Shown: positions 43,306-53,188, counted from the first letter of the stretch. The stretch is 64,000 nucleotides of DNA from Micromonospora cathayae (GCF_028993575.1 NZ_CP118615.1:7097001-7161000); one strand, 5' to 3'. A program made the numbers and translations. The notes: generated by a model not told the origin, from the letters alone.

Positions 43306-44211
43306 TCAGGCCGGTACGACGTGGAAGAAGTGGGTCGGCAGGTGGATGGCGAGTCCTTCGTGGATCTCCGCGCAGACGGCCGGGCCGTCGGTGGCGAAGG
43401 TCCCCGGCGGCGGTACGGCGACCCGGATCGCCGAGCGTCCCGCGTCGAGCAGGCGCGCGGCCATCGCGAAGTCCCCGACCACCGCCTCGCCCGGGGCGAC
43501 CATCCGGGTCCGGCTGATCTGTACCCCGTTGCGGGTCAGGTCGGCCAGCAGGCTGCCCCGGCCGAGCAGGTGGGTGTAGTAGTCCCGGGGATTGACGATC
43601 ATCGCATGCGGGGTGGCCCCGGTCTGTTCGATCTCGTCGCAGGCGGCCAGCAGTCCGGTCAGCCAGTCGTGCCGGTACGGCAGCTTCGCGATCTCCGGGT
43701 GCCGCAGCAGCCCGTGTTCGCCGATGGTCAGCGCCTGGTTCTCGGCGGTGGCGAGCCGGACCAGCAGCCGGTAGTCGACGAAGACCGCCAGGCCCTCCGG
43801 GTCCTCGGCGAGTTCGGCGGGAAGCTGCACCCAGGCCCGGACCGGGTGCACCCCGGCCTGGGCCATGCCGAACCGGAACGCGGCCTCCCGGCGCAGCTGC
43901 ACCTCGTGCACGGTGGCCGCCTCGGCGGCGTCCGGCCGGCGCTCGCACCAGAACCGGACCGGGTCCAGGTCGACCATCCGCTTCCGGAACAGGTTGCGGA
44001 CGGTCACCCGGGGGCGTTCCTTGGTGGGCTGGAAGGCGTCGGTGATGGTGAAGTCGAAGCGGACCTCGGCGGTGGCCGGGTCGGCGAGGTACGCGGCGGC
44101 GAACTCCTCCCCGGGCGAGCGGGTGACGGGCGACCCGCTGACGGGAGATCCGGTGACGGGTGGTCCGCTCGCGGGCGACTGGCTGGCGGGCGGCGCGCTG
44201 GCGGTGGTCAT
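43306..44211 (-). CDS. HK97-fold capsid-like protein, probable family 3 (natural-product) encapsulin
   Basis: A 301-residue protein. Residues 1-35 are a Pro/Ser/Thr-rich extension. The rest shows landmarks of the HK97 capsid fold. AENQALTIGE (156-165) corresponds to the spine-helix segment of encapsulins and HK97. IVNPRDYYTHLL (205-216) is close to the VLNPRDW segment of HK97 gp5. VVGDFAMAARLLDAG (244-258) matches its VGGFDMA strand. EIHEGLAIHLPTHFFHV (282-298) matches the terminal strand EERLALAHYRPTAI. Encapsulins self-assemble into shells that enclose enzymes. The ATG overlaps the sulfotransferase stop by 4 bp, and neighbours are biosynthetic enzymes with no portal, terminase, protease or tail genes, so a prophage origin is unlikely today. 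The family 3 assignment is inferred from context. Confidence 0.78.
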   Translation of the reverse strand: MTTASAPPASQSPASGPPVTGSPVSGSPVTRSPGEEFAAAYLADPATAEVRFDFTITDAFQPTKERPRVTVRNLFRKRMVDLDPVRFWCERRPDAAEAATVHEVQLRREAAFRFGMAQAGVHPVRAWVQLPAELAEDPEGLAVFVDYRLLVRLATAENQALTIGEHGLLRHPEIAKLPYRHDWLTGLLAACDEIEQTGATPHAMIVNPRDYYTHLLGRGSLLADLTRNGVQISRTRMVAPGEAVVGDFAMAARLLDAGRSAIRVAVPPPGTFATDGPAVCAEIHEGLAIHLPTHFFHVVPA

Positions 44212-44945
44212 GACGGCTCCTCGACCGGGATGGCGTGCTGGATGAGGCGCTGGTAGAACGGCAGGTGGTACGCGTGGTAGGCGCGCAGGGTCGGGTCGTT
44301 GTCGACGGTCACCGCGAAGTCCTTGTCGACCGGGCGGAATCCGGCGGTGCGTTCCACGTCGAGGTGCCAGATCCGGGTCCGCCGCCACTCGGCGCGCTCC
44401 CCGGGATCCCAGGTCAGTGCCTCCGGCCGGTACGGCAGCCCGACCGCCGCGCACCAGGCCGCCACCACCCGTTCCGGAGCCCGCAGCAGCGCCTCGGCGG
44501 AGAGCACCACCGGTGGTCGGTGGGCGGTGGCGCGGACCAGTTCGAACAGCTCCCACTGGTGCTCGTAGCCGATCTCGTGGCACTGCACGGTCGGCTTGAT
44601 GGCGTGGTGCGAGCTGATCGTCCGGGCCGGGTCGCGGACCAGGAAGGTGTGCGTGGCGTCGGCGATCCGCTCCGGGGCGGCGAACAGGTGCGCGTACCGG
44701 TACTCCAGGGTGTCCTTGACGAACACCGGGCGGTCCCGGCCCAGCGCGACCAGGTGCGCGGTGACCTCGTCGGGGCTGGTCACGGTGACGGTGCCGCCGT
44801 CGGCGGCGGGCAGGTCGACCCGGCCGGTGTCCACCAGGGTGACCAACGGCTCGTGCACCACCGTGACGTCGCCCCGGGCGATCATCATGCGCAGGAAGGC
44901 GGTGGAGACGGCGCGCGGGTGCGCCCACATGGCGATCAGCGCCAT
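44208..44945 (-). CDS. sulfotransferase-like protein
   Basis: A 245-residue protein from the ATG at 44945 (MALIAMWAHPRAVSTAF). WAHPRAVSTAF corresponds to the 5'-phosphosulphate-binding loop of sulfotransferases, although the usual lysine is replaced. FLVRDPARTISSHHAI resembles the 3'-phosphate-binding motif with its RDP core. It would transfer sulphate from PAPS to a hydroxyl or amine, unless it is one of the many related proteins of unknown activity. It is 112 bp after the aldo/keto reductase gene and overlaps the capsid-like gene by 4 bp. In-frame codons upstream to 45101 are open, but the family alignment begins at MALIAMW. Confidence 0.75.
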   Translation of the reverse strand: MALIAMWAHPRAVSTAFLRMMIARGDVTVVHEPLVTLVDTGRVDLPAADGGTVTVTSPDEVTAHLVALGRDRPVFVKDTLEYRYAHLFAAPERIADATHTFLVRDPARTISSHHAIKPTVQCHEIGYEHQWELFELVRATAHRPPVVLSAEALLRAPERVVAAWCAAVGLPYRPEALTWDPGERAEWRRTRIWHLDVERTAGFRPVDKDFAVTVDNDPTLRAYHAYHLPFYQRLIQHAIPVEEPS

Positions 44946-45057
44946 GCCGCCCCCGCCGCTCGTCCCCGCCGGCCGGGCCGGGTGGGTGGTGCGGGCGGGA
45001 CCGGGCGACGCGGCCCGGTCCGGACGATGGAACCGGGCACCGGCACACAGGCGGGGG

Positions 45058-46041
45058 TCACTGGGACCATCCGGTCGGTTGGCGGTCCCAGCGGTGGGCA
45101 CGCAGCCGGGCCAGCAGGTCCGGGTCGAGGGGCTGCCCGTCGCTGACCGCCAGGTTGGCCCGGACGTGCTCGGGCCGGCGCATGCCGGGGATCACCGTGC
45201 CCACCGCCGGGTGGTGCAGGATGAACCGCAGCGCCAGCTCCGGCATGGTCATCCCGGGTGGTACGTCGACGGCGAGCTTCTCGGCGCGGGCCACGCTGGG
45301 GCCGAGGTTCTCCGGGCCGAAGTACGTGCTGCGCCAGTCCTCCGGCGGCCAGTTGCTGTCGGCGGTCAGTGTGCCGGTCAGCGTCCCCTCGTCGAACGGG
45401 ACCCGGGCGATGATCCCGATGTCGTCGCGGAGCGCCCGGCCGAACAGTTCGTCCTCGGGGGCCTGGTCGAAGATGTTGTAGATGACCTGGACGACGTCGA
45501 TCAGACCGGTGTCCAGGGCGGCCAGGCAGTTCGTCGGCTCCCAGCGGTTCACGCTGATCCCGACGCCGTCGACCAGGCCCTGCCGTTTCAGGTCGGCGAT
45601 GGTCTCCTGCCAGCGGCCGTCGGTGGCCCAGCGGTCCTCCCAGACGTGGAACTGCATCAGGTCGATCCGCTCCACGCCCAGGTTCTCCAGGCTGTACCGG
45701 GTGTACTCGCGGATGTGCTCGGCCGGGAACACGTCGTCGAGGGTGTCGCCCGGTCGGGGCGGCCACTCCCGGTTCTTCGGCGGGATCTTGGTGGCCACGT
45801 ACAGTCGCCGGTCCGGGTGGCGGCGCAGCAGGTCACCGAGGAGGCGTTCGCTGACGCCCCGCCCGTACACCCAGGCGGTGTCGAAGAAGTTGCAGCCCCG
45901 CTCCACCGCCTCGTCCAGGCAGCGCGGGGCGACGTCGTAGTCCCAGCCGGTGAACCCGCCGGGACCGCCGCCGATCCCCCACATCCCGTACCCGACCTCG
46001 CTGACCTTCCAGCCGAGGCGACCCAACCTGCGATAGCGCAT
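45058..46041 (-). CDS. aldo/keto reductase
   Basis: A 327-residue NADPH-dependent (beta/alpha)8 oxidoreductase. The catalytic tetrad is Asp54 and Tyr59 (FFDTAWVYG), Lys85 (ATKIPP) and His132 (MQFHVW). The C-terminal NADP block is present (VGTVIPGMRRPEHVRANL). It is 17 bp downstream of the adenylation-reductase gene and probably in one transcript, so it could reduce the aldehyde released by that enzyme to an alcohol, or act on a later keto group. The start is the ATG at 46041 (MRYRRLGRLG). Confidence 0.92.
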   Translation of the reverse strand: MRYRRLGRLGWKVSEVGYGMWGIGGGPGGFTGWDYDVAPRCLDEAVERGCNFFDTAWVYGRGVSERLLGDLLRRHPDRRLYVATKIPPKNREWPPRPGDTLDDVFPAEHIREYTRYSLENLGVERIDLMQFHVWEDRWATDGRWQETIADLKRQGLVDGVGISVNRWEPTNCLAALDTGLIDVVQVIYNIFDQAPEDELFGRALRDDIGIIARVPFDEGTLTGTLTADSNWPPEDWRSTYFGPENLGPSVARAEKLAVDVPPGMTMPELALRFILHHPAVGTVIPGMRRPEHVRANLAVSDGQPLDPDLLARLRAHRWDRQPTGWSQ

Positions 46042-46058
46042 CCACTCTTCCCTTCGGT

Positions 46059-49000
46059 TCACCCGGTCGGCGGCGACGTCGGTCCGCCGCCGTGCCGTTC
46101 CCGCCCGGTCAGCCAGCGGCGGTAGGCGTCGATCGACGGGGTCAGCTCCCCGTCGGTGAGGCCACGCCGTCGTTCCAGCCGCGCGCACCCGTCCCGCCGG
46201 AACAGCCGGGGGTTGTCGGTGAGCAGCGCGCCGAACACCACCCGCAGCTGCTCCTCGTCCGCGCCGAGGCGGGTCGGGAAGAGCGCCAGCAGCGCGGCGG
46301 CGTCCCGGTCGCCGTCGGTGACGGCGTCGCGGAGCGCGGCCAGGAACTGGGCGCAACTGACCCGGGGTACGTGGTCACCGGGCAGTTCGGTGAAGTCCAC
46401 GCTGGCCGGGTGCAGCAGGTGCAGCGGCCGGCCCCAGGCGGCCCGGTCGACGACGGCGGCGACGATCCGGCGGGCGGCGTAGTCGACGGGCGTCCAGTCG
46501 GAGCGGACGGTGGCGTCGGGGCGCATGCCGAGCCGGTGGCAGGCGGCCAGCAGCAGGTGGGTGAGGGCGTGCCGGTTCGGTGTGCCGTTGTCGGCCGCCG
46601 GCATCACCTCGCCGAGCCGCAGCACGGTGACCGTGGCGCCCCGCCGGCGGGCGGCGGTCAGGTACCGCTCGGCCACCCACTTGGACCGGCTGTACCCGCT
46701 GCGCGGCGGCACCGCGACCGCCGGGTCGTACGTCTCGGGCAGCGGCCGGGTGTGCCTTGCCGCCTCGGTGTCGAGGACGCCGAGGGTGGAGACGTGGTGC
46801 AGCGGCTTGGGCCGGTCGGTCAGCGCCAGCCGGAGCAGTTCGCCGGCACCGAGCACGTTGGCCGGCCGGTGGGCCCGGTAGTCGAAGAGGAAGTTGACCA
46901 GCGCCCCCGCGTTGAGCAGCAGGTCACAGTCGCCGGCCAGGTGTGCCCAGGTGCGCGCGTCCAGGCCGAGCGCGGGCCGGGCCAGGTCGCCGGCGTACCC
47001 GGTGAGCCGGTCGGCGAGGTGGTCCGCCCACAGTCCCCGGTCGGCCAGGGCCCGGACCACCCGGGCGGTGGCCGCGGTGTCGTCGGCGGCCCGGGTCAGG
47101 CAGTGCACCCGTACGTCGGTGGTGGTGAGCAGTTCGTGGACCAGGCGGCTGCCGACGAACCCGGTGGCCCCGGTGACCAGTACGGTGCGGACCTCGCGGT
47201 GCGGGTCGGCGGCCCGGACCGGCAGGTCGGCCGGGAGCCGGACGTCCCGGGCGACCAGGTCCGCCTCCGGTTCGGCGGGTACGTGCCGGCGGCGGGCCAG
47301 CAGGTCGGCCAGCCGGGCCGGGGTGCGCTGCTCGAACAGGTCCTGGACGCCGACGGTGACGCCGTGTTCGCCGGCGAGCGCGGTGGTGACCGCGACGGCC
47401 TGGAGGGAGTCGCCGCCGACGGCCAGGAAGTCGGTGTCCACGGTCAGGTCGGGGTCGCCGAGGACGGCCCGGAACACCGCGAGCACCGTCCCGGGCAGGG
47501 TGGCCGGCGCGGCGGTGCCGGCCAGCCGGGTGGCCCGGTCGTGGCGGACCCGGTCCAGGTGGCTCTGGAGGGCCCGCCGGTCCACCTTGCCGTTGCGGGT
47601 CAGCGGCAGCGCGTCGAGGACGACCAGGTGCCGGGGCACGCTGGTGCGGGGCAGCAGCCGGCGCAGATGCTCGCGCAGCACCGGTTCGGGTACCGCCCGG
47701 TCGGCGGCGACGAACAGGGCGAGGGACCGGCCGCCGCCGTCCCGGGCGACGATCACCTTGGCCTGGTGCACGCCGGCCAGCCGGGTCGCCGCGGTCTCGA
47801 TCTCGCCGGCCTCGATCCGGACGCCGTTGACCTTGAGTTGGAAGTCCCGCCGGCCGACGAAGTGCAGCCGACCGTCGGCGTCGAGACGGCCCAGGTCGCC
47901 GGTGCGGTACAAGCGTCGGCCGGGGATCTCCGGCAGCGGGTTGGGGACGAACACCTCGGCGGTGCGGGCGGGTGCGCCCAGGTAGCCGGCACCGAGGCAG
48001 GTGCCACCGATGACGATCTCACCGACCGCGCCGGGTGGCAGCGGACGCAGCTGGGCGTCGACCACGGTGGCGTAGCAGTTGTCGATCGGCCGGCCGATCG
48101 GGACGGTGTCGCCGTCGGCCGGGGTGACCCGGTGGAAGACCATGCCGATGGACGCCTCGGTCGGGCCGTACCCGTTGGTGACCTCGATCCCGGGCAGCAG
48201 TTCGCCGAGGCGGTGCACGGTGGACGGGTCGATCTCCTCGCCGCCGACGATCAGGTGGCGCAGGGTGCCGACCGCCCGGCGGGCCGCCGGGTCGCGGTCC
48301 ACCAGTGCCACCAGCAGTCCGAGGATGCTGGGTACGAAGTCGGTCACGGTGATCCGCTCGGCGGCGATGGTCCGGACGGTACGGGCCACGTCGAGGAAGC
48401 CGCCCTGCACCGGCACCACCACCCGGCCGCCGGTGGTGAGCGGCCAGAACAGCTGCCACACCGAGGAGTCGAAGGTGTGCCGGCTGTTCTGGAGCACCAC
48501 CTCGTCCCCGGTGGCCCGGAACCAGCGGGTCATGAACCGGAACCGGTTGGCGAGTCCGTCGTGCCGGTTCATCGCGCAGCGGGGGGTGCCGGTGGTGCCC
48601 GAGGTGAAGATCCCGTAGATCAGGTCGGCCGGGCCGATCGGCACGCCCGGCCGCTCGTCGGTCGGCGTGATCCGGTCCAGCAGCACCGGCACCGTCGCCA
48701 CCGCGCCGGCCCCGGCGCCGTTGCCGCCGGCGGCAACGGGCCGGAGCAGGTCGTCGGGCAGCGTGCCGGTCGGGCCGACCACCACCAGCCGGGGGGCGAG
48801 CACCGCCAGGGTGGCGCGGGTCCGGTCGTCCGGCCAGCCCGGATCCAGCGGTACGAACGCCGCGCCGAGCTTCATCGCCGCCAGGTACGCCACCGGAAGT
48901 TCGAGACCGTCGGCGAGCAGCACCGGCAGCACGTCGCCGTGGCGCACGCCGCGGGCGGTGAGCGTGGCGGCGAAGCCGTTCGCCAGCCCGTCGAGTTGCC

Positions 49001-49760
49001 GGTAGGTGAGGCGGCGGTCACGGAAGGAGACGGCGACCCGGTCGGGGTGGCGGTCGACGCACTGCTCGATCATCGTCGGGATCGCCGTGAACGGCTCGTC
49101 CGGTACGCGTCGCCCGGCCAGCCGGCCGAGGGCCAGCGCACGGTGGACCGGGCCGACGGCCGGGGCCCGGCCGGACGGCAGCAGCGGGTCGGCCAACAGC
49201 GCGGCGAACACCTCGGCGAACACCTCGGCCACCGCCGGCACGCTCACCGACCACGGGTCGGCCGGGGCGCAGCGCACCACGACGGCGACGCCGTCCGGGC
49301 TGACCGTCGCGCGGACCAGCACCGGTACGGCCTCTAACGCCCGGTGCGGCTCCCCGTCCAGCAGCACGACGAGCGGACCGGCCGGCCCGACGGAGCCGAG
49401 CGGGCCGACCGAGCCCAGGGAGTCGAGGGAGTCGAGGGGACCGGGCGGGTCGGGCGGGCTGGAGGGGCCGGGCGGAGCGGTCGCGCTGGCGGCCAGGGCG
49501 CGGACGGCGGCCCGGGCCCGGTCGCCGGGCAGCTGGTGCAGGTCCGCCGGCCAGTCCGGCAGGTCCAGGGCGGTGGCACCGGCCAGCACCCGGACGGGCA
49601 GGTCCCGGCCGAGCCGGTCGGCCAGTTCGACGGCGGCGAGTCCGGCGACGGCGATCCGGTCGTCGGCACCGCCGGCCACCGGTCGGGCCACGGTGTACCG
49701 GTAGGTGGGGCCGGCGGCGACGGAGACCGGTACCGCGGAGCCCGTGTCACCGGATCTCAT
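46059..49760 (-). CDS. NRPS-like adenylation-thiolation-reductase enzyme
   Basis: A 1233-residue single-module enzyme. Residues 1 to about 215 resemble only the end of a condensation domain and lack HHxxxDG. The adenylation domain (about 225-735) has A3 FTSGTTGTP (385), NGYGPTE (529), YRTGDLGR (618) and A10 PLTRNGKVDRR with Lys725. The carrier domain has the phosphopantetheine serine Ser785 (VGGDSLQ). The C-terminal thioester-reductase domain has VTGATGFVG (862) and catalytic Tyr1023/Lys1027 (GYSRSKW). This is the layout of Lys2- and carboxylic-acid-reductase-like proteins: activate an acid as AMP ester, hold it as thioester, release it with NADPH as an aldehyde. Asp431 in the pocket suggests an amino acid substrate. 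First gene of the locus; ribosome binding site GGGGGGACGGC. Confidence 0.93.
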   Translation of the reverse strand: MRSGDTGSAVPVSVAAGPTYRYTVARPVAGGADDRIAVAGLAAVELADRLGRDLPVRVLAGATALDLPDWPADLHQLPGDRARAAVRALAASATAPPGPSSPPDPPGPLDSLDSLGSVGPLGSVGPAGPLVVLLDGEPHRALEAVPVLVRATVSPDGVAVVVRCAPADPWSVSVPAVAEVFAEVFAALLADPLLPSGRAPAVGPVHRALALGRLAGRRVPDEPFTAIPTMIEQCVDRHPDRVAVSFRDRRLTYRQLDGLANGFAATLTARGVRHGDVLPVLLADGLELPVAYLAAMKLGAAFVPLDPGWPDDRTRATLAVLAPRLVVVGPTGTLPDDLLRPVAAGGNGAGAGAVATVPVLLDRITPTDERPGVPIGPADLIYGIFTSGTTGTPRCAMNRHDGLANRFRFMTRWFRATGDEVVLQNSRHTFDSSVWQLFWPLTTGGRVVVPVQGGFLDVARTVRTIAAERITVTDFVPSILGLLVALVDRDPAARRAVGTLRHLIVGGEEIDPSTVHRLGELLPGIEVTNGYGPTEASIGMVFHRVTPADGDTVPIGRPIDNCYATVVDAQLRPLPPGAVGEIVIGGTCLGAGYLGAPARTAEVFVPNPLPEIPGRRLYRTGDLGRLDADGRLHFVGRRDFQLKVNGVRIEAGEIETAATRLAGVHQAKVIVARDGGGRSLALFVAADRAVPEPVLREHLRRLLPRTSVPRHLVVLDALPLTRNGKVDRRALQSHLDRVRHDRATRLAGTAAPATLPGTVLAVFRAVLGDPDLTVDTDFLAVGGDSLQAVAVTTALAGEHGVTVGVQDLFEQRTPARLADLLARRRHVPAEPEADLVARDVRLPADLPVRAADPHREVRTVLVTGATGFVGSRLVHELLTTTDVRVHCLTRAADDTAATARVVRALADRGLWADHLADRLTGYAGDLARPALGLDARTWAHLAGDCDLLLNAGALVNFLFDYRAHRPANVLGAGELLRLALTDRPKPLHHVSTLGVLDTEAARHTRPLPETYDPAVAVPPRSGYSRSKWVAERYLTAARRRGATVTVLRLGEVMPAADNGTPNRHALTHLLLAACHRLGMRPDATVRSDWTPVDYAARRIVAAVVDRAAWGRPLHLLHPASVDFTELPGDHVPRVSCAQFLAALRDAVTDGDRDAAALLALFPTRLGADEEQLRVVFGALLTDNPRLFRRDGCARLERRRGLTDGELTPSIDAYRRWLTGRERHGGGPTSPPTG

Positions 49761-49847
49761 GCCGTCCCCCCACGTCCCACCGTCCGTGCCCGACGGCGCA
49801 CCCGATGCCGATCACACGTGACCGACGTCACCCACCGCTGGGGACGG

Positions 49848-49876
49848 ACACTAGAACAGCGATCGACACATGGGAA
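49848..49876 (-). promoter_or_regulatory. candidate promoter of the biosynthetic locus
   Basis: TTCCCA (49876-49871), a 17-bp spacer and TAGTGT (49853-49848) on the minus strand, about 90 bp upstream of the NRPS-like gene. They lie in an AT-rich patch that contrasts with the surroundings. The -35 is only a partial match. Confidence 0.4.
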
Positions 49877-50056
49877 TATGTAACTTTCAGTGATGGGACT
49901 GTCGACAATGGAACTGCTGCTCAGCGCGGTTCGCCCCACCGACACGACCACGCCGACGGCCCGGCCGGTGGGAGTTCCCACCGACCGGGCCGTCGGTCGG
50001 TCAGCGCCGCGCCGGGTCGGTCAGCGCCGGGTCGGTCAGGGCCGCGCCCGGCCGGG

Positions 50057-50086
50057 CCCGCTCCGGTCCGGTGGACCGGAGCCGGG
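50057..50086 (-). terminator. putative terminator of the trypsin-like gene
   Basis: CCCG-CTCCGGTC / GACCGGAG-CCGGG with a 5-nt loop gives a stem of about 12 bp with one bulge, about 40 bp after the protease stop. Confidence 0.55.
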
Positions 50087-50126
50087 ACCCGTCGCGGACG
50101 GTCGCGACCCGTTCCGGTCGGGTCGG

Positions 50127-51008
<882 letters not shown>

Positions 51009-51163
51009 TTAGCAATGGACGGACGCCATTTCGGATTCGTCATACCGCCCACCGGCAGCAAGCCCGGCAGATGGTGAGCGAACTTTGGTTACGCATTGAT
51101 GTCGATCTTTGCAGAGTGTGTGCTGACGGGTGACCTGCCGGCAACCTTCACCCCGGAGGCCCC

Positions 51164-53188
51164 ATGCGTCCGCGACGCCCCCGTCCGCTGCTCCGGCCCG
51201 CCCTCCTGGCCCTGCTGCTCGCCGTCCCGACCGCCGCCGTGCCCGCCCCCGCCACCGCCGCGCCGTCCGGCAGCAGCCTGGCCGCCGGCTGCGACCCGGT
51301 CGACCCGGCCGCCTGCCTGCTGCCCTTCCCCAGCGACCTGTACACCGTCGCCGACCCGACCACCGACACCGGAATCCGGGTCCACATCGAGCGCTCCGCC
51401 ATGCCGGAGAACATTTTCGGCAGCAACGTCGACCCCACCGAATGGAACCGCAACGACGGATTCTCCCCCGGGTCGATGCTGCTCACCCGGGTACCCGGAC
51501 TGGACCCGGTGGCGTCCGGGATCGCCCCGGCCACCGACATCGGCCGCTCGCTCGCCCCGGACGCCCCGATCGTGCTGGTCGACACCCGCACCGGCGAACG
51601 CCACCCGTACTGGGCCGAACTCGACGCGAACGCCGCCGACGACCCCGACCGGCAGGCGCTGATCATCCGGCCGGCCCGCAACCTGAAGGAGAACACCCGG
51701 TACGCGGTGGGCCTGCGTGACCTGCGGACCGCCACCGGTACGCCGATCCCCGCCCCGGAGGTGTTCGACACGCTCCGGGCCGGCACGCCACCGGCCGACC
51801 CGGCCCTGCACCGCCGCTGGGAGTACGCGCAACGCGCGGTCAACTCGCTGGCCGAAGCCGGTGTCGACCCGGCCGGGCTCTACCTGGCCTGGGACTTCAC
51901 CGTCGCCAGCGAGCGCGGCCTGACCGAGCGGATCCGGCACCTGCGGGACGAGGCGTTCGGCCGGCTCGGCGCCCTCGCCCCGGTGGTCACCATCGACAAG
52001 GTCACCGACTACCCCACCGACCAGGACCCGGACATCCGCCGGCAGGTGGAGGGGAGCGTCCTGGTGCCCAGCTACCTCGACACCCCGCTCGGCCCGCCCG
52101 GCTCCCGCCTGCACTACGGCCCGGACGGGCTGCCCGAACAGCGCGACCTGAACACGCAGGTGGCGAAGTTCTACTGCAACATCCCCCGCTCGGCGACCGC
52201 CACCGCACCGGCCCGGCCCGCCCTGTACGGCCACGGCCTGCTCGGCTCACCCACCGAGATCGACTCCCGCAAACTCAAGCAGTACGCCCACGAGTCGAAC
52301 ACCATGCTCTGCGCCACCCCGTGGATCGGCATGGCCACCGGGGACATTCCGAACGTGGTGTACTCCCTCGGCGACTTCTCCCAGTTCGGCTCGATTCCCG
52401 ACCGTACCCAGCAGGGCTTCCTGAACGTCCTCTACCTCGGCCGGGCGATGATCCACGTACGCAACGGTCTGACCACCCGCAGCGCCTTCCGGGACTCCGC
52501 CGGCAAGCCGCTGTCCCGGTCCGGCAGCGGACAGCTCGCGTACCTCGGCAACAGCCAGGGCGGCATCCTCGGCGGAGCCCTCTGCGCGGTCGCCACCGAC
52601 CTCACCCGCTGCTCGCTCGGCGTACCGGCGGCGAACTACTCCACCCTGCTGGACCGCAGCGTGGACTTCGACCAGTTCCACCCGGTGTTCCACAACGCGT
52701 ACCCGGACCCGATCGACCGGCAGCTCTGCCTGGCGCTGGCCCAGATGCTCTGGGACCGGGGCGAGGCCAACGGCTACCTGCACCACCTCACCAGCGACCC
52801 GCTGCCCGGCACCCCCGCCAAGCGGGTGATCATGATCGAGGCGTTCGGCGACCACCAGGTGGCGAACGTCGCCACCGAGGTACAGGCCCGCACCATCGGG
52901 GCACGGCTGCGTACCCCCGCCCTCGCCGCCGGACGGAGCCCGGACGTCGTACCGTTCTGGGACATTCCCCCGGTGCCGGCCCGGCCGTACGCCGGCAGCG
53001 TGCTGGTCCCGGTGGACAGCGGGTCACCCGCGCCCCCGGCCGGGAACACCCCGCCCCGCGACGGCCTCGACCCGCACGGGCATCCGGCCAACTCGCCACA
53101 GATCCGGGCGATGATCGCGCGGTTCCTGGACACCGGCGAACTGGTCGACACCTGCGCCGGGTCGCCCTGCACCGCCCCCACCGGCTGA
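51164..53188 (+). CDS. large secreted alpha/beta-hydrolase-like protein
   Basis: A 674-residue protein with a clear signal peptide (PRRPRPLLRPALLALLLAV, cleaved near residue 33). The C-terminal half carries YGHGLLGS (possible oxyanion loop) and LGNSQGGILGG with Ser464 as likely nucleophile. A later EAFGDHQVAN may supply the histidine. The N-terminal half (LPFPSDLYT to ENTRYAVGLRDL) resembles the N-terminal domain of bacterial extracellular lipase-like proteins, which is a weak impression. At least six cysteines suggest disulphides. Ribosome binding site GGAGG, 9 bp before the ATG. Probably an extracellular esterase or lipase; the substrate is unknown. Confidence 0.75.
   Translation: MRPRRPRPLLRPALLALLLAVPTAAVPAPATAAPSGSSLAAGCDPVDPAACLLPFPSDLYTVADPTTDTGIRVHIERSAMPENIFGSNVDPTEWNRNDGFSPGSMLLTRVPGLDPVASGIAPATDIGRSLAPDAPIVLVDTRTGERHPYWAELDANAADDPDRQALIIRPARNLKENTRYAVGLRDLRTATGTPIPAPEVFDTLRAGTPPADPALHRRWEYAQRAVNSLAEAGVDPAGLYLAWDFTVASERGLTERIRHLRDEAFGRLGALAPVVTIDKVTDYPTDQDPDIRRQVEGSVLVPSYLDTPLGPPGSRLHYGPDGLPEQRDLNTQVAKFYCNIPRSATATAPARPALYGHGLLGSPTEIDSRKLKQYAHESNTMLCATPWIGMATGDIPNVVYSLGDFSQFGSIPDRTQQGFLNVLYLGRAMIHVRNGLTTRSAFRDSAGKPLSRSGSGQLAYLGNSQGGILGGALCAVATDLTRCSLGVPAANYSTLLDRSVDFDQFHPVFHNAYPDPIDRQLCLALAQMLWDRGEANGYLHHLTSDPLPGTPAKRVIMIEAFGDHQVANVATEVQARTIGARLRTPALAAGRSPDVVPFWDIPPVPARPYAGSVLVPVDSGSPAPPAGNTPPRDGLDPHGHPANSPQIRAMIARFLDTGELVDTCAGSPCTAPTG

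Larger units (their letters stand above)
49761..50126. other. spacer between the NRPS-like gene and the trypsin gene
   Basis: 366 bp. From left to right: the leader and candidate promoter of the NRPS-like gene, an AT-rich patch (about 49850-49915), short direct repeats GGGTCGGTCAGCGCC near 50010-50040, and the hairpin at 50057-50086. No gene is supported. Confidence 0.7.

Noticed and set aside
43306..44211. Reading the HK97-fold gene as a prophage capsid
   Set aside because: No portal, terminase, protease, tail, lysis or integrase genes are nearby, and it overlaps a biosynthetic gene by 4 bp.
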